NCBI RefSeq assembly: GCF_000002235.5
Contig: NW_022145611.1
Span: 12,302,342 to 12,366,341, forward strand
Origin: Strongylocentrotus purpuratus
Taxonomy: Eukaryota > Echinodermata > Echinoidea > Camarodonta > Strongylocentrotidae
Reading direction: 5' to 3'
DNA length: 64,000 nt
Positions 11,291 to 22,678 of the stretch are shown here, piece after piece. The notes under the pieces are model-generated. The model was not told where the DNA came from and did not search any database. It saw nothing but the letters and a program-made list of their open reading frames with translations. Position 1 is the first letter of the stretch; every line of letters begins with the position of its first letter. The position numbers and the translations under genes are program-made.

Positions 11291-12250
11291 AAAGTCCTTT
11301 CATTTCATATCACTATTTCTCTCTCATAATGTCTCTCACGTCCGTTCTCCATATTTTATTCATTGCATACTCCACTCGTCAATCATTTCTGATAATAAGC
11401 TCTCTCACAATAAAGTAAATGGAAAACAATGCAATATAGTTTATATTTTAAGATTGATTCATTCTTTCTTTGTATATCTATGGCTGTGATAAATGTACTT
11501 GAAATCAATTTTATTGAGGGGTAAAGAAGGTGAGAGAACAGATGCGGTGAACATTCATAATGAGACATTTCAATAAGATGCTGATTATGTCATGTATATC
11601 ACATATAATATATTATGCCTATACCATTTTTACATGCTCATACCAGTGGGCAAAATCAATAACATTCTCTTATTTCTTATTGACTTATCATGGCACAACA
11701 AAGAAAAACATCCCCACGACGTCCCTTTTCATGCCCCGCTAAACCGGACATTGACAATAACCTGGGGTAATAGGGATTTCAATGGGCAGATTAGCCCATT
11801 GTCAAGGGTGGCTGAGCGGGGTACTTTCAAGTCTCTCCCTATTGAACTTCTTTTCTTCAACAACCTAAATACTAACCTTCTGAATTGTTAGAATACTTGA
11901 GCAAGGTATGTAAAGAAAGGTAAGAAGTCCACCTTTCTAATAGATTTGATTTGAAGATGTCTTATCATTGCTAAATAAGAAATTCTAGAGGGATAAAAAA
12001 CTGCCGTAAATAAGAAAAATTAAACATTATATAATTATGATTATTATAAAAATGATAATTCAAAATATAACAAATGACGGTTCATCGAAAAGCACGTTTT
12101 CCGGTCTACAACTTTGCTGCACAATATTTTTCATCATGATCATCCAGTGAAGAGTTATAGCCTCTTGATTCAGCAGAGTCAATAAAGATTCCCTCGAAAT
12201 GTGTGACCCTAAAAGAATGTGGCACAGGGGGTTTTTTTAAGTGGCGCATA
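11291..12250. other. Right-hand interior of the piggyBac-like element, no gene seen
   Basis: AT-rich sequence between the minisatellite and the right TTAA end. Open frames here are under 100 codons and I recognise no transposase motif in them. Confidence 0.5.
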
Positions 12251-12260
12251 AAGAGTTAAG

Positions 12261-12723
12261 CAGTAGGGGCGCTGGTCCGAGAATGAGGATCGTCCTCATA
12301 AACAAGGATATCCTCATAAACGAGGACAAAATGCGTCCTCAAAAATAAGGGTTGTCTGCATTTTCGATGACGTTTTTTTCATCAGCGCTCTGGGGGTTTC
12401 ATGTTACAGAACGGCCTGCTGGCGATGCCAAAATGGATTCCCTGGGGAAAATAACCCTAGTTCACCGTCTACTTTTATGGGTTGTCCGTCTTCCAAAGGA
12501 TGTATTGCTTATAATGTGAAGGTCTCTGTACAATGTCAATGTAAAATGCATCAAAAAAATCATTGCAGAATCCGTTTTTTGGATCGCCAATGTGCCGATC
12601 TAAAATATGAAACGTCTCCAAAATGCAGACGGTCCTTATTTTTGAGGACGCATCAGTCCGTGTTTACGAAGACGATCCTCGTTTATGAAGACGATCCTCA
12701 TTCTCGGACCAGCGCCCCTACTG
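12261..12723 (+). repeat. MITE with long inverted ends (family A), intact copy
   Basis: 463 bp. Starts CAGTAGGGGCGCTGGTCCGA and ends with its inverse, AGCGCCCCTACTG. Both sides are flanked by TTAAG, a likely target duplication. The left TTAA is also the right TTAA of the piggyBac-like element, so the two insertions share one target site. Confidence 0.85.
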
Positions 12724-12735
12724 TTAAGTACGGAT

Positions 12736-14040
12736 TTTGAGTGCAATTAGAGTAAAGGAGCCGGTAATCGGCCAGCTCCCGTTTTCGGCCGATTGGTTGG
12801 ATGCATGGTAAAATCACTCTAAAATACATCGCATAATAGCATAACACATATCCCACACATACCATATCATGCCAGTGTCACTGAAGAACCACATTTGCAA
12901 TGAAAAATATATCCTAAAATATCACATTTTAGCGATGTAATCGGCGGTCCCGCTACTACAAATCTGAAAAATCGAGTTTCTTGCGCGTGTATGTAAGAAA
13001 TATGGGTACCATAAAATGAGCTTTATTTCAAGTATTTTTCAGATTTAGAGCCCGATTTTGTGTTAGTCGCAAGCTCAAAAGTATCTCATCGCATGTATTA
13101 AATCAATGCAGCCGGACCCTGCCACGCACACACGATATGTCTGTCTAATTCAGATTCCAACTTCCGATCACCGCTGTGCCTGTCTTCGGCAGGCGAGCAC
13201 CAGGGAGCTCCGGCGTGGATACCTGCTCCGCCCGCTTGTGCTGTACATCAGCGCGGAAACGCACGGCGCGCTGCGAGCGCTTCCTATTGACTTTGTACAT
13301 GCGGCCGTAAACTGAAACGCTCGGCTCCAAAACAGTGAAAATTGAAATGAATATTGTCATGGCAATTCGTGATTTTTTTCTGGGATTCTTTTTTTGTTTA
13401 AATAGGGTCTAGAGTAAAGTACCCGGTAATCGGTCAGCTCCGTTTTCGGCCAATTGGTTGGATACATGGTAAAATCACTTTAAAATACATCGCATAATAG
13501 CATAACACATATCCCACACATACCATACAATGCCAGTGTCACTGAAGAACCACATTTGCAATGAAAAATATATCCTAAAATATCACATTTTAGCGATGTA
13601 ATCGGCGGTCCCGCTACCCAAATCTGAAAAATCGAGTTTCTTACGCGTGTATGTAAGAAATATGGGTACCATAAAATGAGCTTTATTTCAAGTATTTTTC
13701 AGATATAGAGCCGATTTTGTGCTGGTCGCAAGCTCAAAAGTATCTCATCGCATGTATTAAATCAATGCAGCCGCACACCGCGACGCACACACGATATGTC
13801 TGTCTAATTCAGATTCCAACTTCCGATCACCGCTGTGCCTGTATTCGGCCAGGCGAGCACCCGGGAGCTCCGGCGTGGGATACCTGCTCCGCCCGCTTGT
13901 GCTATACATCAGCGCAGAAACGCACGGCGCGCGCGAGCGCTTCCTATTGACTTTGTACATGCGGGCCGTAAACTGAAACGCTCGGCCGATAACCGGCTCC
14001 AAAACAGTGAAAATTGAAATGAATATTGTCATGGCAATTC
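12736..14040 (+). repeat. Two direct copies of a ~0.67-kb sequence running into a gap
   Basis: Copy 1 is about 12749-13398 and copy 2 about 13415-14040. Both hold GGTAATCGG, GGATACATGGTAAAATCACT (copy 1 GGATGCATGG), GGCGGTCCCGCTAC and AAAACAGTGAAAATTGAAAT. Identity is high with scattered single-base and short indel differences. Copy 2 stops at the 500-N gap, so this is either a real tandem repeat or two haplotype versions left side by side by the assembler. No gene is recognised in it. Confidence 0.85.
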
Positions 14041-14540
14041 NNNNNNNNNNNNNNNNNNNNNNNNNNNNNNNNNNNNNNNNNNNNNNNNNNNNNNNNNNNN
14101 NNNNNNNNNNNNNNNNNNNNNNNNNNNNNNNNNNNNNNNNNNNNNNNNNNNNNNNNNNNNNNNNNNNNNNNNNNNNNNNNNNNNNNNNNNNNNNNNNNNN
14201 NNNNNNNNNNNNNNNNNNNNNNNNNNNNNNNNNNNNNNNNNNNNNNNNNNNNNNNNNNNNNNNNNNNNNNNNNNNNNNNNNNNNNNNNNNNNNNNNNNNN
14301 NNNNNNNNNNNNNNNNNNNNNNNNNNNNNNNNNNNNNNNNNNNNNNNNNNNNNNNNNNNNNNNNNNNNNNNNNNNNNNNNNNNNNNNNNNNNNNNNNNNN
14401 NNNNNNNNNNNNNNNNNNNNNNNNNNNNNNNNNNNNNNNNNNNNNNNNNNNNNNNNNNNNNNNNNNNNNNNNNNNNNNNNNNNNNNNNNNNNNNNNNNNN
14501 NNNNNNNNNNNNNNNNNNNNNNNNNNNNNNNNNNNNNNNN
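14041..14540. other. Assembly gap of 500 N
   Basis: Exactly 500 N, the usual placeholder for a gap of unknown size. Missing 5' exons of eIF4A3 or of the HLX-type gene could lie here. Apparent open frames crossing it are artefacts. Confidence 1.
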
Positions 14541-14830
14541 ATCATTTTATCACAACAGATTATAAACATCGCATCATAGGCCGATGGAACGGTGAAACTA
14601 ACAGTCCCACCCGAAGCTAGCAGCGAACTGTACGGCCATGCAACGGGGAGATCGGCCGGTAGCAAGCATGCAGCAGCGGCCTACCCGAGCCCGAGATCGT
14701 CGTGGAGTAACACGTCGCCACGCCCACCTGGACACCCTGCAGGCAGATGGGAGTGTCTGCCTGGTTATGCTGAGGCCGGGAGGGTTGGCTGGGTTGCTAG
14801 GGATCATTGTCCAGAGTACCACGGTTAGTA
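14541..14830. other. GC-rich stretch after the gap, unassigned
   Basis: Much richer in G and C than its surroundings, with open frames of 69-78 codons on both strands. None shows a domain I recognise. It could be a promoter region, a transposon piece, or the edge of an exon whose context is lost in the gap. Confidence 0.4.
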
Positions 14831-17800
14831 AACCAAATAATGTTTAAGTTTAATACACTGAGATCAAAATAAAACGATGATGTTTCCTAAGAGCACGTAA
14901 ACTGATATCTCAGTAACATCACATAGTCGATCAAAAACGGACTCCAAACCGACAGATTCTTGGCAATTTGGGGGTTAATGCAATTTATTTTCTTTTTAGT
15001 GCCGGTCTCGTTTGATCTGACTGGGGAATTTATGGCTAGAAATAATTGGTGATACAATTCATTTGAAAGCAAACCTCTATAGACTACCCGCAAATACGTA
15101 TACTATTCTCCTCTTAAACACTCATTAACTAATAATGACACTATCAATTCACCCCTCCGTGACAAAACAAAATATTTATTACATCTGCGACCGTTCTTTC
15201 TCATTTAATGTACAGTGCCGACAGCGATATACTGAATGGAAAATGCTTCCATGGAAAATGATGTAGTAAGTCTAATCTTGTCTTCTATCATATTCATTAT
15301 TCATAGGAAGGGTATGTCATTCAAAAGAATCATTTCAAACTCACAGACTATCTAATAACAGCAGTGACGTGGCAATGTGGGCTAATAAAACATTTAAAAA
15401 GTTGAATATAATGTTTCATTAGGTCAACCCGCATAAATATAATTATTACGCAACTTTACGCCTCGGATACTTAAAAAATACATGTTTATGTAATTTTTAC
15501 AAAGAAAAATCTCAGTCTCAAATTTACAAAGAAATGTGCAAGATATTTGCATGTACTAGTATACTAGTATAGTTTGCACCCATCCTTTTAAAAAGTTGGA
15601 AGTGTGTTTCTCATCAATGGACATCGCTCTCCATTTCACTGTCAGTGATTCGATTTAAATATGCATCACATGACCAGGGATGATACACAGTCGTCATACA
15701 AGGGCATACCACGTGCATGGTTGGAAAGGAACGCGACTTCGAATCTTTGCTATGTGGCAAATACTGTCACTTTTCATCAGGAGAGGTGTCGCAGATTGAA
15801 CTATTACGGACATCTTTTCATTGCGAAATTCGGTTGACGAGATCAAGTATAAAGGGAAGACAATGATTGTACTTGAAACAAAGTCAGAGGCCTAACGCCG
15901 AGAGAGATATTACATTACTCTGGCATTAGATTCGCTGTTGGATATATAACCCTAGGTTGAAAGGAATTTGGATGCTGCTTCATTTAACTTGACATATTTT
16001 GTCATCATGCTATTCTTGACCAAATTTCTAAAGCAATAAGATGTTGGTAACGGCAATAATTTGAAAAGGTGATGGTGACGAGTACGAAAAAATAGAGGGT
16101 ATAATTTTCTCCTTTATTCAAGCATGTAAGCTTTCTAGTCAGACTAAAATCCGAATCGGCATCAAATCGTAGACAATCGTACTACTGCATGACGTCACTA
16201 CGGTTCTGAGCCGATTTAACCTCTTTAAAATTATATTTTATTAGTCACATTAGTCATATTATTCAGCCTCGATCATTAAGATATTAGAAATTTGAATTTT
16301 CATATCATATGCTATAATGACAATTTCTTCAAAATGAATCGTAGTCAGGTTCTATAGTGTGCGGTGGCTTTAGATAATTACATTTTTTGTTAGTAAAAAC
16401 TTTAAAAAGTTAAGAAACTATTATTTCGAAATCATTGATGCCTTTATACACTCAAATATGATGCGATCGTTAGGCCGGTATCTCCGCAAGGCAAAAGCAC
16501 GACACCAATAAATTTGAAAGATTCTAATCGTCGAACGGATGATGAGAATTATGCTCGGAATCTCGTTCATTTTGGTGGTCGTGGACAGGCACACGCTCCG
16601 CCAAGTCTCCCGTTTCTCTTCTTTCACCTTATCTCGACGGCTCGATTTCTTTCTCTCTTTCACCTTGGCACATACCACCAAAGTATTAAAGGTATCATGC
16701 CCGCCGCTGGCCCGGTAAAGCACCAGAAGGGGCGACTGGCTAAAACACTCATATTATTGCCAAACTATACATCTCAAAAAAAGTTTTTGCCAACTCCCGA
16801 CCCCCCCCCTCCTGGAGATGAGTGTCCATAAACTGTTGACAGCGAGTATGACGCATTGCATTTTTATTACATCATATTGGAGAAAGAAAATCACGTAGAA
16901 GAAAATACTGCCCTATATAGACTTGGAAGTTTTCAAACATTACGCCCCCCCCCCCAACTCGAAAATTCCAGAATCCGCTCCTCGTTGTCAGTGAATCTTT
17001 ACGCACGTTCGGCATTATTGCCTCGTTTACTGTAGGAACATGACAAAACGTGACTCGAATGTTGACTTTGAAATCAAGATGTCATTTTATACCATAATCA
17101 CGGCAGCCCATTGAATTCGGATGACGATGACATTTGACCGGCAACATTCGAACATACCCACGTACATGTATTAGGTTCTACCAATGCTGGGGATCTCCAT
17201 GTCGAGTTTCCTCTTACTAAAACGCTTGTGACTAAAAAGTTCTTTATTTCCCGAGCATTGGTAACTTGGGTAACATGGGTTCGATAATCCGTGAAGGCAT
17301 ACACGTAGTATCCGACATTTCAGTGAAAGCAGCATAGCTACATGGAATGATTAAAATAGCATCATTTTCATGACATCGTTGGGGGATATCGTACAAATCT
17401 TTAAGTAAATCAGAAGAAACGGGGAAGAAACTGCCTTCCCATAAACTGGACTATTGCATTTACTTATTTCGAACTGTGTCGTACCTTGATCCGTACGTTC
17501 CTCTTGCATTTATGTAAATCCACTACAACTCATTTTTTTACACGCAAGAACAAAGAACCACAACAACCTCTATTTTGGAATATTTTGTTTCGTGCAATTA
17601 CCATGCACTTATCATCACCCCTTCCTCTCTGATAAGCATCAAACAAAGAATAGATAATATCAAAATTGCAGTTCTCGGCAGCCATGTTGCTAAGATATTC
17701 AAATTTTTAAAAAAAGGAAGCTTAAAAGCTGAATTCTAATCATTTTGTTCAGTCAGATAATACCGCAAATAGAACCAATTCTTTGTTCCTCATCCCGACC

Positions 17801-18050
17801 ATCATTCGTGATAAAAGTCGGAGAGCCGGATAAACAAAGGAAATGTTACGGAACGATATTGAAGTATAATTCCTATAAATTTGAACTTGCTTGCTCTGTT
17901 CGTCCTCAAACAGTCATCATCACCCATTTATCGCTATATCTAAGTTACTGTATCCGTCACCCTCGGTCGGCTCCTAATGGCCATTACCTGATGACATACA
18001 GACATTCCAAGAGACGCGCGGTGGCATGGCAAGGGATCGAGGATGATATC
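14831..18050. other. Intergenic, no gene recognised
   Basis: AT-rich with only short open frames. Poly-C runs are at about 16800 and 16946, beside GGAGAT and GGATTCTGG-like repeat sequence (reverse strand). The expected HLX N-terminal eh1-type motif was not found here. Confidence 0.5.
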
Positions 18051-18054
18051 AAAT

Positions 18055-18640
18055 TTGGTGTAGAGTGTCGTGGTTAGCTGGTGAAACGGACTTTGGATGC
18101 TATAAAGTTTGGTGTTGGTGTTTATAGCATTGCTGTGGTTGGCTGACGAAACGGAAAATAGATGCAATCAAGTTTGGTGTAGGGTGCTCATGCCGGGGTT
18201 AGCTGGTGAAACGGGCTTTGGATGCTATAAAGTTTGGTGTTGGTGTTAGCATTGCTGTGGTTGGCTGACGAAACGGAAAATAGATGCAATCACGTTTGGT
18301 GTAGGGTGTTTTGTTTTGTGATGAAACGGAATATAGATATTAGGTTTGGAGATGAGTGTTAGTATTGCTGTGATAGGCTGACGAAACGGAATATATAGAT
18401 GATACCGAATTCGGTGTATATAATGGTGTTAGTCTTGTCATTATTGGGTGATTAGACGGACTGAAGATGGTCTCACGTTCCTTGTTATGGGTTAAAAGCG
18501 TTGTTATTGTTGTTGGCAGATTATATGAACAGAATGTCAAGTTAATTTTAGGCAATATGATTTTATGAAGTTCGGTGTCGGGTGTTACGCAGTTGTGGTT
18601 GGGAGAAATGAACTGTGGAGTATTAATGCAGTTCGATAAA
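18055..18640. repeat. Minisatellite with ~60/120-bp units
   Basis: Repeats of GGCTGACGAAACGGAAAATA, GATGCAATCA, AAGTTTGGTGTTGGTGTTAG and TTAGCTGGTGAAACGG. They form roughly 120-bp units made of two diverged halves, decaying towards the right end. Confidence 0.8.
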
Positions 18641-21600
18641 CGCTTCGAAATCCGGCGTTTGATCTAAACACAAATGGCAGAAAGTTGCAATAAATGGATT
18701 AATAGAGTTCCCAAAATCTATTTCCCCCTGTCAATTTATATGGGACAATGCCGCAGTACCCATACTTCCGAAGTTTTTGAAATTTTCTTCCAGTATTTAT
18801 TCCCAGTTAAATTTTTCATTCAAAAAGTAGCAAACAAATTTTCTTAACACAATTTTTTTTTTTTTATTCAATTACTTCTATTCAAAGAAAATTTCACTGT
18901 GTGCTTCTTTTTTCTTAAAAATCAGATTTCTTGGGCATTTCACTTCACTTTAATGAATCAATACTCTAAGAATTCCTTTTAAAAGACATATTTCGATTCG
19001 CTTTGATTTTTTTCAAGTTATGAAAAGTTTTCAGAAACAAGTGATAAAAAGGCCCTCATGTGATTATCTTTTTTCGGGGGGGGGGGGGGGAGCGGGGGAG
19101 GGTATATGGATGGTGCCCATAACCGCCTCGTCGGCACATGGTGATATTAACGTAATTGTTGTACTTACGCACGATCGCAACTTTACTTTCATAAAATCAA
19201 CTCGAGTGCAATTCAACTACACTATTGTATGCCCCATAGAAATCATGTTTAGATTACGAAGTATGTCATTGTGGTGTTCGCACATTTCAAATGGTGACGT
19301 ACAAATCCATTTAAAAATGACTTATGATGATTTGTCGAAAGTAGCTGCGACTATAGGCCGTGTTTTTTTTCTTCTTTTATAACATGGATCATTTTCAAGC
19401 GATCCTGAACCTGGCCCCCTCTCTTGGTCAGACTGTATGACTTTTATTGGGCATGGTAGTCGATGTCCAGCTCGGACTACAGGAGCCAGCCCATCTTGAT
19501 TACTGAACTCAATAGCGAGCAAAAACAAACAGAGGCCAGTATCACACCGGCCGCAGTACACCGTGCGTACAGGAGGGTGGATGCCGGGGAAGATTGGGGG
19601 CTATGTTATCATGAGGAAGGGGGTCTAAATGATCAATATCAAAAGGTCGCATAGCCAATATTTAGATCAATATGAGGGGGAGGGGTTACGCCACATGAGA
19701 TGCATGGTATGTAGATGTTTTTGACCCGAGGCTTCAATCATGTCTACACAGTAACGCAACATTTCCTTATCAAGGCGTATCATTTACATTACAAAATGTT
19801 TTTAGCATTGTCCAGTCTCTATGAAATTCAAAGACAATACTTTCAGGCAGCGAATACAGTAGACCTATTTTGCAAAATATAATAAGAAACAGATTCATTA
19901 ATATTTTAAATTAATCATCTTAGTTGCTAGTTTTGGAGGATATAGTTTTTTTACAAAATCGGCATCAAGTGTCGACAAGCACAATAGACGCCTAAACATC
20001 TTCAACATGTATAGAGATTTCTCTTTTGTATGTTAGACATTTTTTAAGAACCTACTCATTCATATTTTCCATGTAAAAACAATTCCTATTGCGATTAGAA
20101 AACAAAAGAGGATAACCTGAAAACTTGAAAAATTGTCTTATTCCTTCAACAATAAGACAACTAATATTGTGACACGAGCCTCGGAGAAGAAGAAAGCACA
20201 CCCTCCAGAACGAAAATATAGGCCTAAATGGTGCTAAAGTCATGAAGAGCTAAATGATATCATTCTAGAGAGCCAAAACTATTTTAGTTTAATATAGCGA
20301 TAACGATTACAGATATTTGATAAAATGACAGCGCCGGAATCTCTTCTTTGAAGCAATTTCCGATCGCAATATAATTCTAATCGCTTTGCAAGACGACTGA
20401 TATAGAAATCAAGATCAGTAGTTCGGAATTCATTTCGTCTGACACTGATGTATTGTTTCTGTTATAGGCTGATTGTTTAAATACTTCGAGACGTTTAATT
20501 AGACGGGCCGGTCTAAACATGCGAGTATGATACTCCCATCGGGACGGGAAGAGGCTCCAGTCAGCGGCGTAGGGGAGCGGACTATGGGCCGCTCGTACTG
20601 ATAGATTTCACGCGTCTTTATGTTTCAAATGACAACCCATTACATGACCCGAGCGGTGTCTATTTCACGTCCTGAGAGTCGGGACCAAGAAGCCGAATAG
20701 AGTGTCATTGAGATAGCGAGACATCGTGGCTGATCTCTGTTTGTGATATGACGTTTAGCGATGGTTTAATAGGCTTTAGCCGACTGCATAACTGTCAGCA
20801 CGGTGAGCCAAAGCAACCCTAGCGTTGATCGAGACGGGCAGGAATCAAAACAATCATCAATCAGTCATGATATTAACACAATAATAAATCAACGAATTTA
20901 TCAATCAATTAATCAGTCAGTAATCCTTAACCATCAGCTAATTAAGGAGGCGATGAAAGGACAGCTACTCAAATGGAGATATTAAATAAGCATATACATG
21001 CAGATAATACTTGGAATCATATTCATTACATTATACTATTACCAATGATTACTTTGCACAATAAAACTTAAACACCTACTAGTACAACACGGGAGGATTT
21101 TTATTTTGTAGCTTAATTTAGAATATCATATCTAGAACATGATTAATACCGGGCAGTTAATTATCTACAACAGCCGCTTATTGTTTTGGGCGATACCTTG
21201 TTACTTTTTCAAAGAAAATGGGTGGGTGGGGTGAGAGAGAGAGAGAGAGAGAGAAAGAGATGGTTTCGCATGTGATTTATGAAGGTAGCTTCTTAAACCG
21301 AAAGTGAATACGGTAAAAATCAAAACATGTGAACGGGAAAGAAAAATGCATTATTTCCTGAATAACAAAGCAATAGTTAGATTAGACATTTTTCCTCATA
21401 TTGCCATAAATTATTATATCAAAAATATTGAATTCTTTATTAAGACATAATCAGTCAAAAGGGCAATTAATATCTCTTTTTATGAAAATTGAAACATAAA
21501 AACTTTCATAGGTCCCGCGTTAAGAGCTACCACATTTCCGCACTTAATTCTTTTGGTTTCTGAACACGCATATTTTGTTTCCTTTTGAATTGTTTGATAG

Positions 21601-21864
21601 CCTAATTACCCGCCATAATGTGCAGTTTCATTGAACTTAAGAAGAACCATACGCATTCTTACACAAAAGGTGTTCCAGGTATTGCTGTTAGTGAACCCCG
21701 TTTTACCAAACAGGTGAAATTCCTCAAAAGTAAAGAGGGAACAAAATATGATTCATGTCTTCGGCTTGAATATGATATTGTTTAATTTGTTAATGTAAAT
21801 ATCTGATAGCATCCACATCAGTTAATGTCTTGTGTTTTTTCTTCTTCCCTTCGTTTGACAACAG
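18641..21864. other. Upstream of the homeobox exon, no exon recognised
   Basis: Either intergenic or a long intron of the HLX-type gene. Contains a poly-G run at about 19078 and a (GA)n tract at about 21234-21260. A roughly 100-bp segment at 19205-19305 is a diverged copy of 22868-22975. No open frame carries a recognisable HLX segment. Confidence 0.5.
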
Positions 21865-22244
21865 ACAACTTCCCATCACGACACAGTCCCTACCCGTGGA
21901 CCCGAACCTCTGACCCTACCATTCAGCATTGCTTCCAACTCCAACCAACTCTGCCACCTTCGCACCCCACCCTTCCACGGTCCTTCCACCAGGCTGCATC
22001 AGCCTCGTCGATTCGATCGACCTTAGTGCAGGACAACGGACAGGACGTCAAGTCCAATATCGGTGGCAGCGGTGGGATAGTGGGGAGTATATCGGGGAAC
22101 CACAAGCGCAAGAGGTCTTGGTCAAGAGCAGTCTTCACAAGTCTGCAGAGGAAGGGCTTAGAGAAGCGCTTTGAGATCCAGAAGTACGTCAATAAACCAG
22201 AGAGAAGGCAACTTGCGTCTGCATTGGGCCTCTCAGATGCACAG
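21865..22244 (+). CDS. HLX: HLX exon: linker and first part of the homeodomain
   Basis: The acceptor is gacaacag and the donor CAG|gtaagc. It encodes a Ser/Thr/Pro-rich linker, a Gly-rich spacer (GGSGGIVGS), a basic [11 protein letters not shown] and homeodomain helices 1-2 to LGLSDAQ. 380 nt, starting in phase 1 and ending in phase 0. Confidence 0.93.
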
Positions 22245-22678
22245 GTAAGCATTTTTCCACGATTGATGACCAACTTCAAATCATTTACAATAACTACACT
22301 CAACTGTATGGCCTATAGGCTACCTATTTTCATATACAGGATGTGCTCCAATAGTAAAGAAGTTGTGTTCTAGGATCTACATTAAAATGTACCCTAATTT
22401 TATACATTTTCTTTTTTTTCTAGGTGAAAGTATGGTTCCAAAATCGCCGTATGAAGTGGCGTCACACTCAGCAATTCAATCGGCCACACGACATACCGGA
22501 AGGGCACACAGAAGACATACAAACGCAACCACTAGAAATGGTTCACCACATAAATCCAGAAAGTGATGATTCGAACAACAATGACATCGAGACAGAGGAT
22601 CAAATGCGAGAATCGAGAAAGGTGGAGTTCGGAGATAGCAGCTTTGCTGATTGCAATAGCAGTGATGAAGACATTTAA
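21865..22678 (+). CDS. HLX: HLX/H2.0-type homeobox gene, last two exons
   Basis: Homeodomain transcription factor of the H2.0-like (HLX) class, a nuclear DNA-binding regulator. Exons are 21865-22244 and 22424-22678. The homeodomain reads [20 protein letters not shown] at its start and [14 protein letters not shown] at its end. The RSWSRAVF...[16 protein letters not shown] pattern is characteristic of HLX. The intron falls between homeodomain positions 46 and 47 (DAQ|VKVWFQ), in phase 0. The 3' exon adds a short acidic tail ending SSDEDI before a TAA. The first exon seen begins one base into a codon, so at least one upstream coding exon is missing. AATAAA at 23722-23727 and 23774-23779 are candidate poly(A) signals. 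Convergent with YLPM1. Confidence 0.93.
22424..22678 (+). CDS. HLX: HLX terminal exon: homeodomain helix 3 and acidic tail
   Basis: The acceptor is a pyrimidine tract plus tctag. It begins [18 protein letters not shown] (recognition helix), continues with a polar acidic tail of about 65 residues ([14 protein letters not shown]) and ends with TAA at 22676-22678. The tail is much shorter than in human HLX, but the acidic Ser-rich character matches. Confidence 0.93.
   Translation: MKVWFQNRRMKWRHTQQFNRPHDIPEGHTEDIQTQPLEMVHHINPESDDSNNNDIETEDQMRESRKVEFGDSSFADCNSSDEDI

Larger units (their letters stand above)
9483..12260 (+). mobile_element. Decayed piggyBac-like element
   Basis: Both ends are TTAA followed by CTCTTT reading inward (TTAACTCTTTG at 9483; AAAGAGTTAA ending at 12260). 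This fits the TTAA target and CYCTTTG-type termini of piggyBac elements. Inside is a short reading frame at 9736-9876 resembling a piggyBac transposase N-terminus. The rest of a transposase is absent and the middle is two opposed tandem arrays (9875-10195 and 10196-11290). Only the first ten or so terminal bases match, so the pairing of these two ends is an inference. Confidence 0.55.

Noticed and set aside
10186..11329. Long open frames (up to 368 codons) on the plus strand
   Set aside because: Produced by the 130-bp minisatellite, which is open in every forward frame; no start context or domain, and the reading rotates with each repeat.
13757..14665. 302-codon frame crossing the gap
   Set aside because: Mostly unknown residues over the 500 N; an artefact.
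17745..18077. 110-codon frame containing RPSFVIKVGEPD, considered as an HLX eh1 motif
   Set aside because: Lacks the FSIxxIL pattern and shows no flanking HLX similarity or clear splice sites.
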